Source of the DNA: Hyphomicrobiales bacterium
GTDB taxonomy: Bacteria; Pseudomonadota; Alphaproteobacteria; Rhizobiales; Xanthobacteraceae
Direction of reading: 5' to 3'
NCBI GenBank assembly: GCA_021323775.1
Contig: JAJPKK010000010.1
Span: 1 to 40,324, forward strand
Length of the DNA: 40,324 nt
This document shows, piece by piece, positions 1 through 7,138 of this stretch. The notes beneath the pieces are model-generated. The model was given only the letters and a program-made list of their open reading frames with translations, was not told where the DNA came from and made no database searches. The first letter of the stretch is position 1. Every line of letters starts with the position of its first letter. The translations under genes were made by a program, and so were the position numbers.

Positions 1-72
1 CAAGGCTGGAACGTCATCCAGGCCCTCACGCAGGACGCGCAAATCCAAATGAGCGCGTTGCGGATCAGTTGA
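1..72 (+). CDS. C-terminal fragment of an unidentified reading frame, cut by the window edge
   Basis: Frame 1 is open from the first base and ends at a TGA at 70-72, giving 23 residues ending in ...MSALRIS. It could be the end of a gene that begins outside the window, but 23 open codons is also possible by chance. No function can be assigned. Confidence 0.25.
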   Translation, partial: QGWNVIQALTQDAQIQMSALRIS

Positions 73-519
73 CGGCAAAGGCACAACCTGGGCAGTTACA
101 AATTCCCGGTTATTTTCCCTGTTCTGAGGGAATTTGGGACCGCCAGTCTTCGAGGATTGGCGGTGAGAGTGCCAGTGCAGCCTTAAGGAGATAACGGGTC
201 ATGCCGATAAACTGCTTCACGTTCGCCGGTTTGGCGCTGTCGAGAAAAGATTCACTTAACGTTGCTGCTGTCCTAAGCTCGTCGAGCGAGCCCTGGCAGG
301 CGAGCCTCGGCGCGTCAGCTGTCATAGCGGGGAAGCCGTTGTCATCGTCTCTGAGCACGAATGGCGCGCGCGGTGCCGTGCCGCCCCTACGCTTGGCGCC
401 CTCCTCGCTCAACATGCCCGCGCTGGCAGCTTCAGCGAGCCTGCGACTGATCGCCCGTGGAAGGATCGTCCGCTGGGCCTCTCGGCCTGCGATCCCTTCG
501 TCGATCTGCCGCCGGATGC
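73..519. other. Stretch without a confident gene at the left edge
   Basis: This stretch lies between the edge fragment and the 3' end of cobC. It has no recognisable RNA or repeat. The only candidate is a minus-strand open frame (110-619) that runs out of phase into cobC. Its third-codon positions look less GC-rich than those of the cob genes, so this may be older acquired or decaying DNA. Confidence 0.4.
110..415 (-). CDS. Possible hypothetical protein or gene remnant downstream of cobC
   Basis: The open frame on the minus strand extends from 619 to 110, but its first 100 bases overlap cobC in another phase. The best internal ATG is at 415 and gives about 101 residues, with acidic, Arg-rich and hydrophobic patches (FIGMTRYLLKAALALSP near the C-terminus). 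No clear ribosome-binding site precedes it and I do not recognise a family. It would be the next gene after cobC on the same strand. It may equally be a non-coding shadow or a truncated gene, so it is listed with low confidence. Confidence 0.25.
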   Translation of the reverse strand: MLSEEGAKRRGGTAPRAPFVLRDDDNGFPAMTADAPRLACQGSLDELRTAATLSESFLDSAKPANVKQFIGMTRYLLKAALALSPPILEDWRSQIPSEQGK

Positions 520-1542
520 TTAAGCTTCGCCACTGATATGAGACCTCTGCCAGGCCGCAAGCGCTGCGCAAAGCCGATCCCATGAGGTTTCGCTGCCGGG
601 CAGCCCAAATCGCAGCCATTCCGGATGCTCCGGGAAACGGCGGACCACAATGCCGGTACTCCCTAAATGCTCGAACAGATTTTTTGCCGCCGACGTGCGC
701 GCCAGCCGGAACAGCGATGTTCCTCCGACGACTTCGATTCGAGTCCTTGCAAGCGCAGCGTCGAGGCGCCGCGCTTCCTGCTCAAGACGTTCCCGCATCG
801 TCTTGGCCCACTCGATATCCGCTAGCGCCTTTTCGCTTATGGCAATGGCCGGCCCCGAAACCGCCCATGGCCCGAGAGCGGCGGACAATCGCGCCGCGAT
901 CTCCGGCCGCGCCAGGGCGAAGCCGAGCCGCAATCCAGCCAGGCCGAAAAATTTGCCGAAGGATCGAAGCACCACGATGTTGTAGCGGGTGACCTCGCCG
1001 CCCAAGCTGGCGTCGGCCGGGCCTACGTCCATGAAAGCCTCGTCGATCACCATCAGGCCGCGATTCCCGCGCGCCTTCGCCAGACGAAGCAATTCATCCG
1101 TCATGAGAAGGCGGCCGTCGGGATTGTTCGGATTGGCCACAACAGCAACGTCGGCGTCCCGGAGTTGCTCGATGCTTGCAACTTCGGTTACGTCGTGGCC
1201 CGCCGACGCGGCGGCGCGGACGAATTCCCCGTAGGTGGGGCCGAGCACGGCAGCCTTTCCGGGCCGGACAAGCGCCGCTGTCAGGGCCAGCAAAATCTGC
1301 GTGCCGGGCGCAGGAACCACGCAATCCCGCGAAGGCGCCCCGTAGGTCTCTGCCGCAATCGCAGCCAAGCGGTCGAGCCCGGCCGGCTCCGGCAGCCGCG
1401 TCAACAGATCTGGCGGCAGCGGCGGCAGAGGATATGAATGGGGATTGATCCCGGTCGAAAGGTCGACGAACGGTTGCGGTGCATCCGGAAACAGCTGCCG
1501 CGCCGCGGCGAGATTGCCGCCATGCAGGAGCGCAGGTTTCAT
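520..1542 (-). CDS. cobC: Threonine-phosphate decarboxylase CobC (aminotransferase-like, PLP)
   Basis: This is a fold-type I PLP enzyme of about 340 residues that makes (R)-1-amino-2-propanol phosphate, the linker donor used by CbiB in cobalamin synthesis. The N-terminal HGGNLAAARQLFP and DLSTGINP motifs are characteristic of CobC. ANPNNPDGR follows the aminotransferase pattern, and SFGKFFGLAGLRLGF carries the PLP lysine. The start is placed at the ATG at 1542, just before KPALLHGG. An ATG seven codons upstream (1563) is also possible, and neither has a good Shine-Dalgarno sequence. The chosen ATG overlaps the ATG of divergent cbiB within a single CATG. Family assignment is strong; the exact start is uncertain. 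Confidence 0.9.
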   Translation of the reverse strand: MKPALLHGGNLAAARQLFPDAPQPFVDLSTGINPHSYPLPPLPPDLLTRLPEPAGLDRLAAIAAETYGAPSRDCVVPAPGTQILLALTAALVRPGKAAVLGPTYGEFVRAAASAGHDVTEVASIEQLRDADVAVVANPNNPDGRLLMTDELLRLAKARGNRGLMVIDEAFMDVGPADASLGGEVTRYNIVVLRSFGKFFGLAGLRLGFALARPEIAARLSAALGPWAVSGPAIAISEKALADIEWAKTMRERLEQEARRLDAALARTRIEVVGGTSLFRLARTSAAKNLFEHLGSTGIVVRRFPEHPEWLRFGLPGSETSWDRLCAALAAWQRSHISGEA

Positions 1543-2509
1543 GTTCGTCACGCTGGCGTTCATTGCGTTGCTGATCGAAGCTTCGCTGGGCTATCCGGAT
1601 TGGCTCGTGCGATCAATCGGACATCCGGTAACCTGGATGGGCCGCATGATCCGCCGCCTCGACGACACCCTGAACCGCGAGTCCATGAACGCCGCCAGCC
1701 GGTGGGCGGCCGGCATTGTCGCGCTTCTTATCGCGATCACCGTCACAGGGGCCATTGCTTATCTGGTCGAGCGAGGCCTGTTCGGGCTTCCGCTCGGCGT
1801 CATCTTCGCGGCGCTGGCGGCAAGCACACTGCTGGCTCAGCGGAGCCTTCATGTTCACGTCGAGCGCGTCGCCGCGGCGCTCGAACGGGAGGGCGTCACT
1901 GCCGGCCGCAGGGAGGTCGCCCACATTGTCGGCCGCGATACGCAGGCGCTCGATGAGGCGGGCGTCGCACGGGCCGCAATCGAGAGCCTGGCGGAGAATT
2001 TCTCAGACGGGGTGGTAGCGCCGGCGCTTTGGCTTGCCCTTGGCGGCCTTGCCGGCGCCGCCGCCTACAAGGCGATCAACACCGCGGACAGCATGATCGG
2101 TCACCGAACCAGCCGCCACGAAGCCTTCGGCTGGGCGGCCGCGCGTCTCGATGACCTTGTCAACCTGCCGGCATCGCGTCTGTCCGCACTGCTGCTGATC
2201 GCCGCCGCCGCAACGATGAGCGGCGAGGCGGCGGTGCAAGCGTGGCGCGCCATCGTTCGCGACGCGCCTCATCATCGATCGCCCAATGCCGGCTATCCGG
2301 AGGCTGCAATGGCGGGGGCGCTCCATCTCGCGCTTGCAGGACAGCGAATCTATGCGGGCGTCGAAATCGGTGACGCCGTCATGGGACGCGGCCGCCGCGC
2401 CGCGACCGCTGCCGATATCCGCAGAGCGCTGGCGCTGTTCCGGCGCGCCGACGCCATTCTGGTCGGGCTCTTCGCGATCGTCGCCGCGTTGTTCATCGCG
2501 CCAGGCTGA
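1541..2509 (+). CDS. cbiB: Adenosylcobinamide-phosphate synthase CbiB/CobD (membrane)
   Basis: The 322-residue integral membrane protein condenses adenosylcobyric acid with aminopropanol phosphate. Family hallmarks are the N-terminal hydrophobic helix followed by GYPDWL, the HPVTWMGR motif, and the central [16 protein letters not shown] and [13 protein letters not shown] segments. The start at 1541 is chosen because a GGAG lies 10 nt upstream and the protein then begins [19 protein letters not shown], as in relatives. The ATG overlaps the start codon of divergent cobC. The 3' end overlaps the end of convergent cobQ by 17 bp. It works directly with CobC and CobQ, which flank it. Confidence 0.93.
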   Translation: MFVTLAFIALLIEASLGYPDWLVRSIGHPVTWMGRMIRRLDDTLNRESMNAASRWAAGIVALLIAITVTGAIAYLVERGLFGLPLGVIFAALAASTLLAQRSLHVHVERVAAALEREGVTAGRREVAHIVGRDTQALDEAGVARAAIESLAENFSDGVVAPALWLALGGLAGAAAYKAINTADSMIGHRTSRHEAFGWAAARLDDLVNLPASRLSALLLIAAAATMSGEAAVQAWRAIVRDAPHHRSPNAGYPEAAMAGALHLALAGQRIYAGVEIGDAVMGRGRRAATAADIRRALALFRRADAILVGLFAIVAALFIAPG

Positions 2510-3950
2510 GGATGCGCTCGACATCGATATGAGCGGCGACGTGGGCGGCGAGGCGATCAAGCGTGGTCTCGACAAGGGCATCGTGAGCGATAGCCGATGG
2601 TCCGGCGCCAAGCCGCGCAAGCCAGGCGGCGCGTTGGGAGTCATCATGAAACAGCCCGTGGATATAGGTCCCGACCACACGCCCGTCGGGCGATACGGCG
2701 CCCTCGGGCGCGCCGCAGGAAAGGCGGGCGAACGGGCGAGCGCAGTCAGGGCCCGCGGTCACGCCCATATGCATCTCGTAGCCGGAAAACGGAATGCCGC
2801 CGGCGTCGCCGCGCACAGGTTCGAGCCGCTTTTCGCCGGACAGCACGGTCTCGACGTCCAGCAGGCCCAGGCCCTCCGCCACACCGGGCGGTCCCTCGAT
2901 GCCGGCCGGATCGCGGATGGCGCGGCCCAGCATCTGATAGCCGCCGCAGAGACCGATCACGGCCCCGCCACGGCGCCGATGCGCCGCGATATCGATGTCA
3001 AATCCTGCTTTGCGCAAGGCCGCGAGGTCCGCAATCGTCGCCTTCGATCCCGGCAGGATGACGAGGTCGGCGTTGCCCGGCAGCGCCGCGCCGGGGCGAA
3101 GCTTGACGAGTTCGGCCGCAGGTTCTGCCTCTAGCGGATCGAGGTCGTCAAAATTGGCGATGTGCGGCAGGATCGGCACGGCGATGCGGATGCGCGCGTG
3201 CGGCTTTGCGGGCGAGGCTCTGTCGAGCGCCAATGCGTCCTCGGCCGGGAGCAGGCGCGCGTCGGGAAAGAACGGCACGAGACCGAGCGGCAGCCATCCG
3301 GTTGCGCCTGCGATTGCCGCCATGCCCGAAGCAAACAATGCCGGGTCGCCGCGAAACTTGTTGATCAGGAAGCCGCGCACCAGCGCGGCGTCGCCCGGTT
3401 CGATTACGGCCTTGGTGCCGACAAGGCTCGCGATTACGCCCCCTCGATCGATGTCGCCGATGAGCACCACTGGCACGTCCGCGGCCCGCGCGAACCCCAT
3501 GTTGGCGATGTCGCCCACGCGCAGATTGATCTCCGCAGCGCTGCCGGCGCCTTCGACCAGCACGATGTCGGCCTCCTGCTTGAGACAGGTGAAGCTGTCG
3601 AGAACGAAGCTCATCAGCTCCGCCTTCATCTGCTGATAGGCCGCCGCCTTGGCGACGCCATAGATGCGGCCCTGCACCACGATCTGCGCGCCGATCTCGC
3701 TCTGCGGCTTCAGCAGGACCGGATTCATGTGCACGGTCGACGGCGCGCGCGCGGCCCGCGCCTGCAACGCTTGGGCGCGTCCGATCTCGCCGCCGTCGGT
3801 GGTCACCGCCGCGTTGTTCGACATGTTCTGCGGCTTGAACGGCCGCACCGTCAGACCGCGATCAGCGAATAGCCGCGCTAAGGCGGTCACGATCAGCGAT
3901 TTGCCGACATCGGACCCGGTCCCCTGAAACATCAGCGCGCGCGCGGCCAC
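2493..3950 (-). CDS. cobQ: Adenosylcobyric acid synthase CobQ (glutamine-dependent)
   Basis: This enzyme amidates four carboxylates of adenosylcobyrinic acid a,c-diamide. The N-terminal P-loop-like GTGSDVGKS is at residues 10-18, followed by [10 protein letters not shown]. The C-terminal class I glutamine amidotransferase domain has its cysteine in [10 protein letters not shown] near residue 335 and a late histidine in [13 protein letters not shown] at 3950 is the best start. It gives [18 protein letters not shown], 485 residues (the usual family length), and lies 2 nt after the cobO stop. The longer frame to 4013 would overlap cobO. It is the last gene of the minus-strand unit cobP-cobO-cobQ. 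Confidence 0.94.
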   Translation of the reverse strand: MAARALMFQGTGSDVGKSLIVTALARLFADRGLTVRPFKPQNMSNNAAVTTDGGEIGRAQALQARAARAPSTVHMNPVLLKPQSEIGAQIVVQGRIYGVAKAAAYQQMKAELMSFVLDSFTCLKQEADIVLVEGAGSAAEINLRVGDIANMGFARAADVPVVLIGDIDRGGVIASLVGTKAVIEPGDAALVRGFLINKFRGDPALFASGMAAIAGATGWLPLGLVPFFPDARLLPAEDALALDRASPAKPHARIRIAVPILPHIANFDDLDPLEAEPAAELVKLRPGAALPGNADLVILPGSKATIADLAALRKAGFDIDIAAHRRRGGAVIGLCGGYQMLGRAIRDPAGIEGPPGVAEGLGLLDVETVLSGEKRLEPVRGDAGGIPFSGYEMHMGVTAGPDCARPFARLSCGAPEGAVSPDGRVVGTYIHGLFHDDSQRAAWLARLGAGPSAIAHDALVETTLDRLAAHVAAHIDVERILSLAR

Positions 3951-3952
3951 GT

Positions 3953-4570
3953 TTAGAACTCGATGCCGGGCTGCGCCTTCGCGCCGGCCGCGAAATGATG
4001 CTTCACCAGGCACATTTCCGTCACCAGGTCGGCCGCCGCAATGAGATCGGGCTTTGCATTGCGCCCGGTGACCACCACATGCAGGCCCGCCCGGCGGTCT
4101 CGCAACGCTGCAACGACCTTTGCCAGGTCGAGATAATCGTAGCGCAGCGCAATGTTGAGTTCGTCGAGAATGACGAGGCCGAAATCCGGATCGGCCATCA
4201 GCTCCAGCGACTTAGCCCAGGCGCGCTCGGCGGCGGCGATGTCGCGCTTCAAATCCTGAGTTTCCCAGGTAAATCCCTCCCCCATCGCATGCCACGATAC
4301 CTGGTCCCCGAATTTCGCAAGCGCATCGCGTTCCGCCGTGCGCCAGGCGCCCTTGATGAACTGCACGACGCCGACCCGGTGACCACGCCCCAGCATGCGC
4401 AGCGCCAGGCCGAATGCCGCCGTGGATTTCCCCTTGCCAGCGCCGGTATGCACGATGAGCAGGCCCTTTTCGATCGTCTTGCCGGCCACTTCGGCGTCCT
4501 GCACCGCCTTGCGCTTTGCCATCTTGGCGCGATGGCGCTCGGTTTCGGCATCGTCTACGGTCTTGGTCAT
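3953..4570 (-). CDS. cobO: Corrinoid adenosyltransferase CobO (BtuR/CobA type)
   Basis: This 205-residue ATP:cob(I)yrinic acid a,c-diamide adenosyltransferase attaches the upper adenosyl ligand. Residues 37-50 contain [14 protein letters not shown], the characteristic P-loop of the family, followed by VVQFIKGAW and, further on, [16 protein letters not shown]. The N-terminal 35 residues are charged and probably flexible. The ATG overlaps the cobP stop (ATGA, 4567-4570), which implies translational coupling. cobQ follows after 2 nt. Length and motifs are complete. Confidence 0.95.
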   Translation of the reverse strand: MTKTVDDAETERHRAKMAKRKAVQDAEVAGKTIEKGLLIVHTGAGKGKSTAAFGLALRMLGRGHRVGVVQFIKGAWRTAERDALAKFGDQVSWHAMGEGFTWETQDLKRDIAAAERAWAKSLELMADPDFGLVILDELNIALRYDYLDLAKVVAALRDRRAGLHVVVTGRNAKPDLIAAADLVTEMCLVKHHFAAGAKAQPGIEF

Positions 4571-5076
4571 CTTGCCTCCTTCACCACGAGGGGCAGCCCG
4601 GCAACCATGAGGACGACGCGATCGGCGCGCGCCGCCATCCGCTGGTTCAGTCTGCCTTGCATGTCGCGAAAGCGCCGCGCCAACTCATTGTCGGGGACGA
4701 TGCCCGAGCCGACCTCATTGGAGACGAGAACGACCGGCGCCCGCAGGCTGTCCAGCGCCGCTTCGAGACGGGCGATTTCAGCCTCCAAGTCCGCTCCCGC
4801 CAGCATGCGATTTGACAGCCAAAGGGTCAGGCAATCGACCATGGTCGGGGCGGCGCAAGCCGCCAATGCAGCCGGCAGGTCGTGGGGCGCTTCCACGGTC
4901 TGCCAGTTCTTGCCGCGCCGCAAGCGGTGAGCCGCAATGCGCTCCGCCATCTCGGCGTCCCCGGCCTCCGCGGTCGCCACAAAGATCCACGGCGGCGGCA
5001 AGGCCGCCACAAGGTTTTCGGCATAGCGGCTCTTACCGGACCGGGCGCCGCCGAGCACGAAGGTAAGTTGAGGCAT
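4567..5076 (-). CDS. cobP: Adenosylcobinamide kinase / guanylyltransferase CobP (CobU type)
   Basis: This bifunctional enzyme phosphorylates adenosylcobinamide and transfers GMP, giving the GDP-activated intermediate used by CobV. The P-loop GGARSGKSRYAE begins at residue 9, then come ATAEAGDAEMAERIAAH and the nucleotide-binding VSNEVGSGIVP segment. The start at 5076 (MPQLTFVLGGARSGKS) gives 169 residues, normal for the family. A GTG at 5091 is a possible alternative, and neither has a clear Shine-Dalgarno sequence. It heads the minus-strand unit with cobO and cobQ and is divergent from the cobalamin riboswitch. I see no riboswitch on its own leader. Confidence 0.93.
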   Translation of the reverse strand: MPQLTFVLGGARSGKSRYAENLVAALPPPWIFVATAEAGDAEMAERIAAHRLRRGKNWQTVEAPHDLPAALAACAAPTMVDCLTLWLSNRMLAGADLEAEIARLEAALDSLRAPVVLVSNEVGSGIVPDNELARRFRDMQGRLNQRMAARADRVVLMVAGLPLVVKEAR

Positions 5077-5171
5077 CGTCTTGTCGGTCACGTGGGGGTA
5101 CGTGGGCCACATTGCTCCTTGCGGTCAATCGAAAAAGCTATGAGAGCCGCAGGACAACTGCGCAACGATTA

Positions 5172-5202
5172 TTGACAAACGGCGCGCATCGGCCGTTATG
5201 TA
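5172..5202 (+). promoter_or_regulatory. Probable sigma-70-type promoter of the riboswitch-led cob transcript
   Basis: A perfect TTGACA box lies at 5172-5177. Weak -10 candidates (TTATGT or TATGTA, 5196-5202) follow at 18-19 bp, placing a transcription start around 5208-5212, exactly at the 5' boundary of the cobalamin riboswitch. The -35 box and position are directly visible; the -10 is poor and its choice is inference. Confidence 0.5.
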
Positions 5203-5207
5203 ACGCC

Positions 5208-5413
5208 GATCGGCGGTCTCTCGATACGAGGGACAACAGGGAATGCGGTGCGAACCCCTCCCTGCCGTTCCCGCAAGCCGGGGAGGGCGGGGAGGGTTCA
5301 ATGCCGCAGCTGCCCCCGCAACTGTAAGCGGCGAGCCCGTACCACAGAGCCACTGGGTAAAATCCGGGAAGGCGGTGCCGGGCGGCGACCCGCGAGCCAG
5401 GAGACCTACCGTC
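5208..5413 (+). ncRNA. Cobalamin (AdoCbl) riboswitch with an inserted palindrome in P4
   Basis: The conserved pieces occur in order: CGGCGGTCTC (P1, 5'), ACAACAGGGAA, the P4 stem and T-loop GCGGTGCGAAC (5245-5255), the GCTGCCCCCGCAACTGTAAG core (from about 5309), CACTGG, and the terminal B12 box AGCCAGGAGACCTACCG (about 5396-5412), whose GAGACC pairs with GGTCTC. A GC-rich palindrome of about 48 nt (5256-5303) separates the T-loop from the 3' strand of P4 (CCGC, 5304-5307), where most family members have only a few bases. It lies upstream of the DUF1636 gene, cobW and cobN and is expected to lower their expression when adenosylcobalamin is abundant. The expression platform is not obvious. Confidence 0.95.
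5252..5299. repeat. GC-rich palindromic element (type A) inside the cobalamin riboswitch
   Basis: GAACCCCTCCC at the left and GGGGAGGGTTC at the right form an almost perfect inverted repeat around GTTCCCGCAAGCC. The same design (CCCTCCC, central CGC-TTGCG or GCAAGC, GGGAGGG) recurs at several other places in the window. It interrupts the P4 loop of the riboswitch. Confidence 0.8.
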
Positions 5414-5558
5414 GATTCGCACTTGCGCCGGGCGGGGTGCCTCGGCGGCGGTCGCGTTCATGCGGTCTGCCCTGTCCCGCCAGTGCTGGCAGCCGGAAGG
5501 GGAGGGCAGCGCCGGCAAGCACCCGAACCTGGGGCGCACGCCCTCAAGACGCGGACGG

Positions 5559-6098
5559 GTGACCTTGGCAGAGACCGCCACGCCGGACATTGCGGCCCCA
5601 GAACTGACCGCGGGCGACGCCGCAGCCGCTCTCGCTTGCGGGACCGCGGCCTCGCCGCCCGGCTGCCAGAAAGAGCGGGCCGGAGGCCTGCGGTCCCAGG
5701 ATGAGCCAGCGCCCCACCCGGGGACGGCGAGCGCGGTCACGATCTTTGTCTGCGTCACCTGCCGGGGTGGCCGGCCCCTCGATCTTGTGCCGGTGCCCGG
5801 CGAAGTGCTGGCGGCCGCCACGGCGCGCGCCGCGGAAGACGCCGGCATCGCCGTGCGCCCGGTCCGCTGTCTTGCCAACTGCAATCGCGGGCTGAGCGCC
5901 GCGATGCGGCGCGACGGTGCGTGGACCTACGTTTTCGGCCATCTCGATCCCGTGGGCGGCGCCGAGGCCCTCGTCGAAGGCGCGAAGTTGTTTGCCGGCG
6001 CGCCTGATGGGCTGATGCCCTGGCGCGGCCGGCCTGATGCGCTGAAGCGCGGCCTTGTCGCCCGCACGCCGCCATTCGACTTCCCGGGGGATTGCTGA
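5559..6098 (+). CDS. DUF1636 family protein, putative metal- or Fe-S-binding
   Basis: The product is about 179 residues. The C-terminal 120 residues match DUF1636: a CVTC pair in FVCVTCRGGR, a CLANC pair in VRCLANCNRGLSAAM, then WTYVFGHLDP and LFAGAPDGLMPWRGRP. The four cysteines suggest a thioredoxin-like [2Fe-2S] or metal site (inference). This family is commonly next to cobW. The N-terminus is Ala/Pro-rich and contains residues encoded by a palindrome (5640-5697). Possible starts are ATG 5460, GTG 5559 and TTG 5565; I choose GTG 5559, without a convincing Shine-Dalgarno sequence. It is the first gene after the riboswitch, and its stop shares one base with the cobW ATG. Confidence 0.8.
   Translation: MTLAETATPDIAAPELTAGDAAAALACGTAASPPGCQKERAGGLRSQDEPAPHPGTASAVTIFVCVTCRGGRPLDLVPVPGEVLAAATARAAEDAGIAVRPVRCLANCNRGLSAAMRRDGAWTYVFGHLDPVGGAEALVEGAKLFAGAPDGLMPWRGRPDALKRGLVARTPPFDFPGDC
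5640..5697. repeat. Palindromic element (type B) within the DUF1636 coding sequence
   Basis: GGGACCGCGGCC (5640-5651) and GGCCTGCGGTCCC (5685-5697) are inverted repeats differing by one extra base. An inner GCCCG/CGGGC pair (5657-5661, 5676-5680) makes a long hairpin. It reads through in frame in the DUF1636 gene, contributing residues such as ERAGGLRSQDEP, upstream of the conserved domain. Confidence 0.7.
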
Positions 6099-7135
6099 TG
6101 ATCGATTCGCTCGCCCGCGTGCCCTGCACCATCATCACGGGCTTTCTCGGCGCCGGCAAGACGACGCTCATCCGCCACGTCCTCGGCCATGCGCAGGGCC
6201 GGCGGCTCGCCGTGATCGTCAACGAATTTGGCGATGTCGGTATCGACGGCGAAATCCTGAAAGGCTGCGGCGACGCTGCTTGTGCTGAGGAGAACGTCGT
6301 CGAACTCGCCAATGGCTGCCTCTGCTGCACCGTCGCCGACGAATTCGTGCCGGCGCTCGACACGATCCTGTCCCGCCAGCCATCCGTCGAGCACATCGTC
6401 ATTGAAACGTCCGGCCTGGCGTTGCCCAAGCCCCTTGTTCAGGCCTTCCATTGGCCGGCAATCCGCAGCCGGGTCACGGTCGATGGAGTCGTGGCCGTGG
6501 TCGATGGCGCCGCCATCGCGGAGGGGCGGGTTGCGGCGGACGAGCAAGCGCTTGCACGCCAGCGCGCAGCCGATCCGTCGCTCGCGCATGACGATCCGGT
6601 GGAGGAGGTTTTTGCGGATCAGATCGCCTGCGCCGATCTCGTGGTGCTGAACAAGCGCGATCTCCTGGACAGCGCCTCGCTCGACCGTGCGCTCTCGACC
6701 GTCGCCGCCAGATTGCCTCGCACGGTCAAGATCGTTTCCGTGTCGGACGGCAAGGTCGATCCGGCGGCCCTGCTCGGCCTGGGAATTGGGGTCGAGGATG
6801 ACATTGACAACCGCCCGACGCTCCACGACCACGAACCGGAGCACGACCACGATGACTTTGACAGCTTCGTGGTGCTGCTGCCTGAGGTCGTCGATCCGGC
6901 CGTGCTTACGGCGCGCGTGGCGGGACTCGCCGATGCCCACAACGTCTTTCGCGTGAAAGGATTCGCGGCGGTGGCCGGCAAGCCGATGCGGCTTCTCATT
7001 CAAGCGGTCGGCGCGCGCGTGTCCCATCAGTACGATCGCGCCTGGACCGCATCCGACGAGCGCCGGGGCCGGCTCGTGGTGATCGGCCTCAAGGGGCTCG
7101 ATCGCGCCGGCGTCGCCCGCGCTTTGCTGGGGTGA
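6098..7135 (+). CDS. cobW: CobW, G3E-family metallochaperone GTPase
   Basis: This 345-residue G3E GTPase is thought to support cobalt delivery for cobalamin synthesis. The Walker A GFLGAGKTT is at residues 15-23. The metal-binding CxCC motif (GCLCC, residues 73-77) is intact, with the ETSGLALP and NKRDLL GTPase motifs after it. A His/Asp-rich loop near residues 240-256 (HDHEPEHDHDDFD) could bind metal. A CobW C-terminal domain follows. The ATG at 6098 overlaps the DUF1636 stop by one base. A TTG at 6092 is less likely. cobN begins 3 nt after the stop, consistent with a cobalt-insertion module. Confidence 0.95.
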   Translation: MIDSLARVPCTIITGFLGAGKTTLIRHVLGHAQGRRLAVIVNEFGDVGIDGEILKGCGDAACAEENVVELANGCLCCTVADEFVPALDTILSRQPSVEHIVIETSGLALPKPLVQAFHWPAIRSRVTVDGVVAVVDGAAIAEGRVAADEQALARQRAADPSLAHDDPVEEVFADQIACADLVVLNKRDLLDSASLDRALSTVAARLPRTVKIVSVSDGKVDPAALLGLGIGVEDDIDNRPTLHDHEPEHDHDDFDSFVVLLPEVVDPAVLTARVAGLADAHNVFRVKGFAAVAGKPMRLLIQAVGARVSHQYDRAWTASDERRGRLVVIGLKGLDRAGVARALLG

Positions 7136-7138
7136 GCC

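Noticed and set aside
5077..5207. A second cobalamin riboswitch for the minus-strand cobP-cobO-cobQ unit
   Set aside because: No B12 box or core motif is present on the minus strand upstream of cobP.
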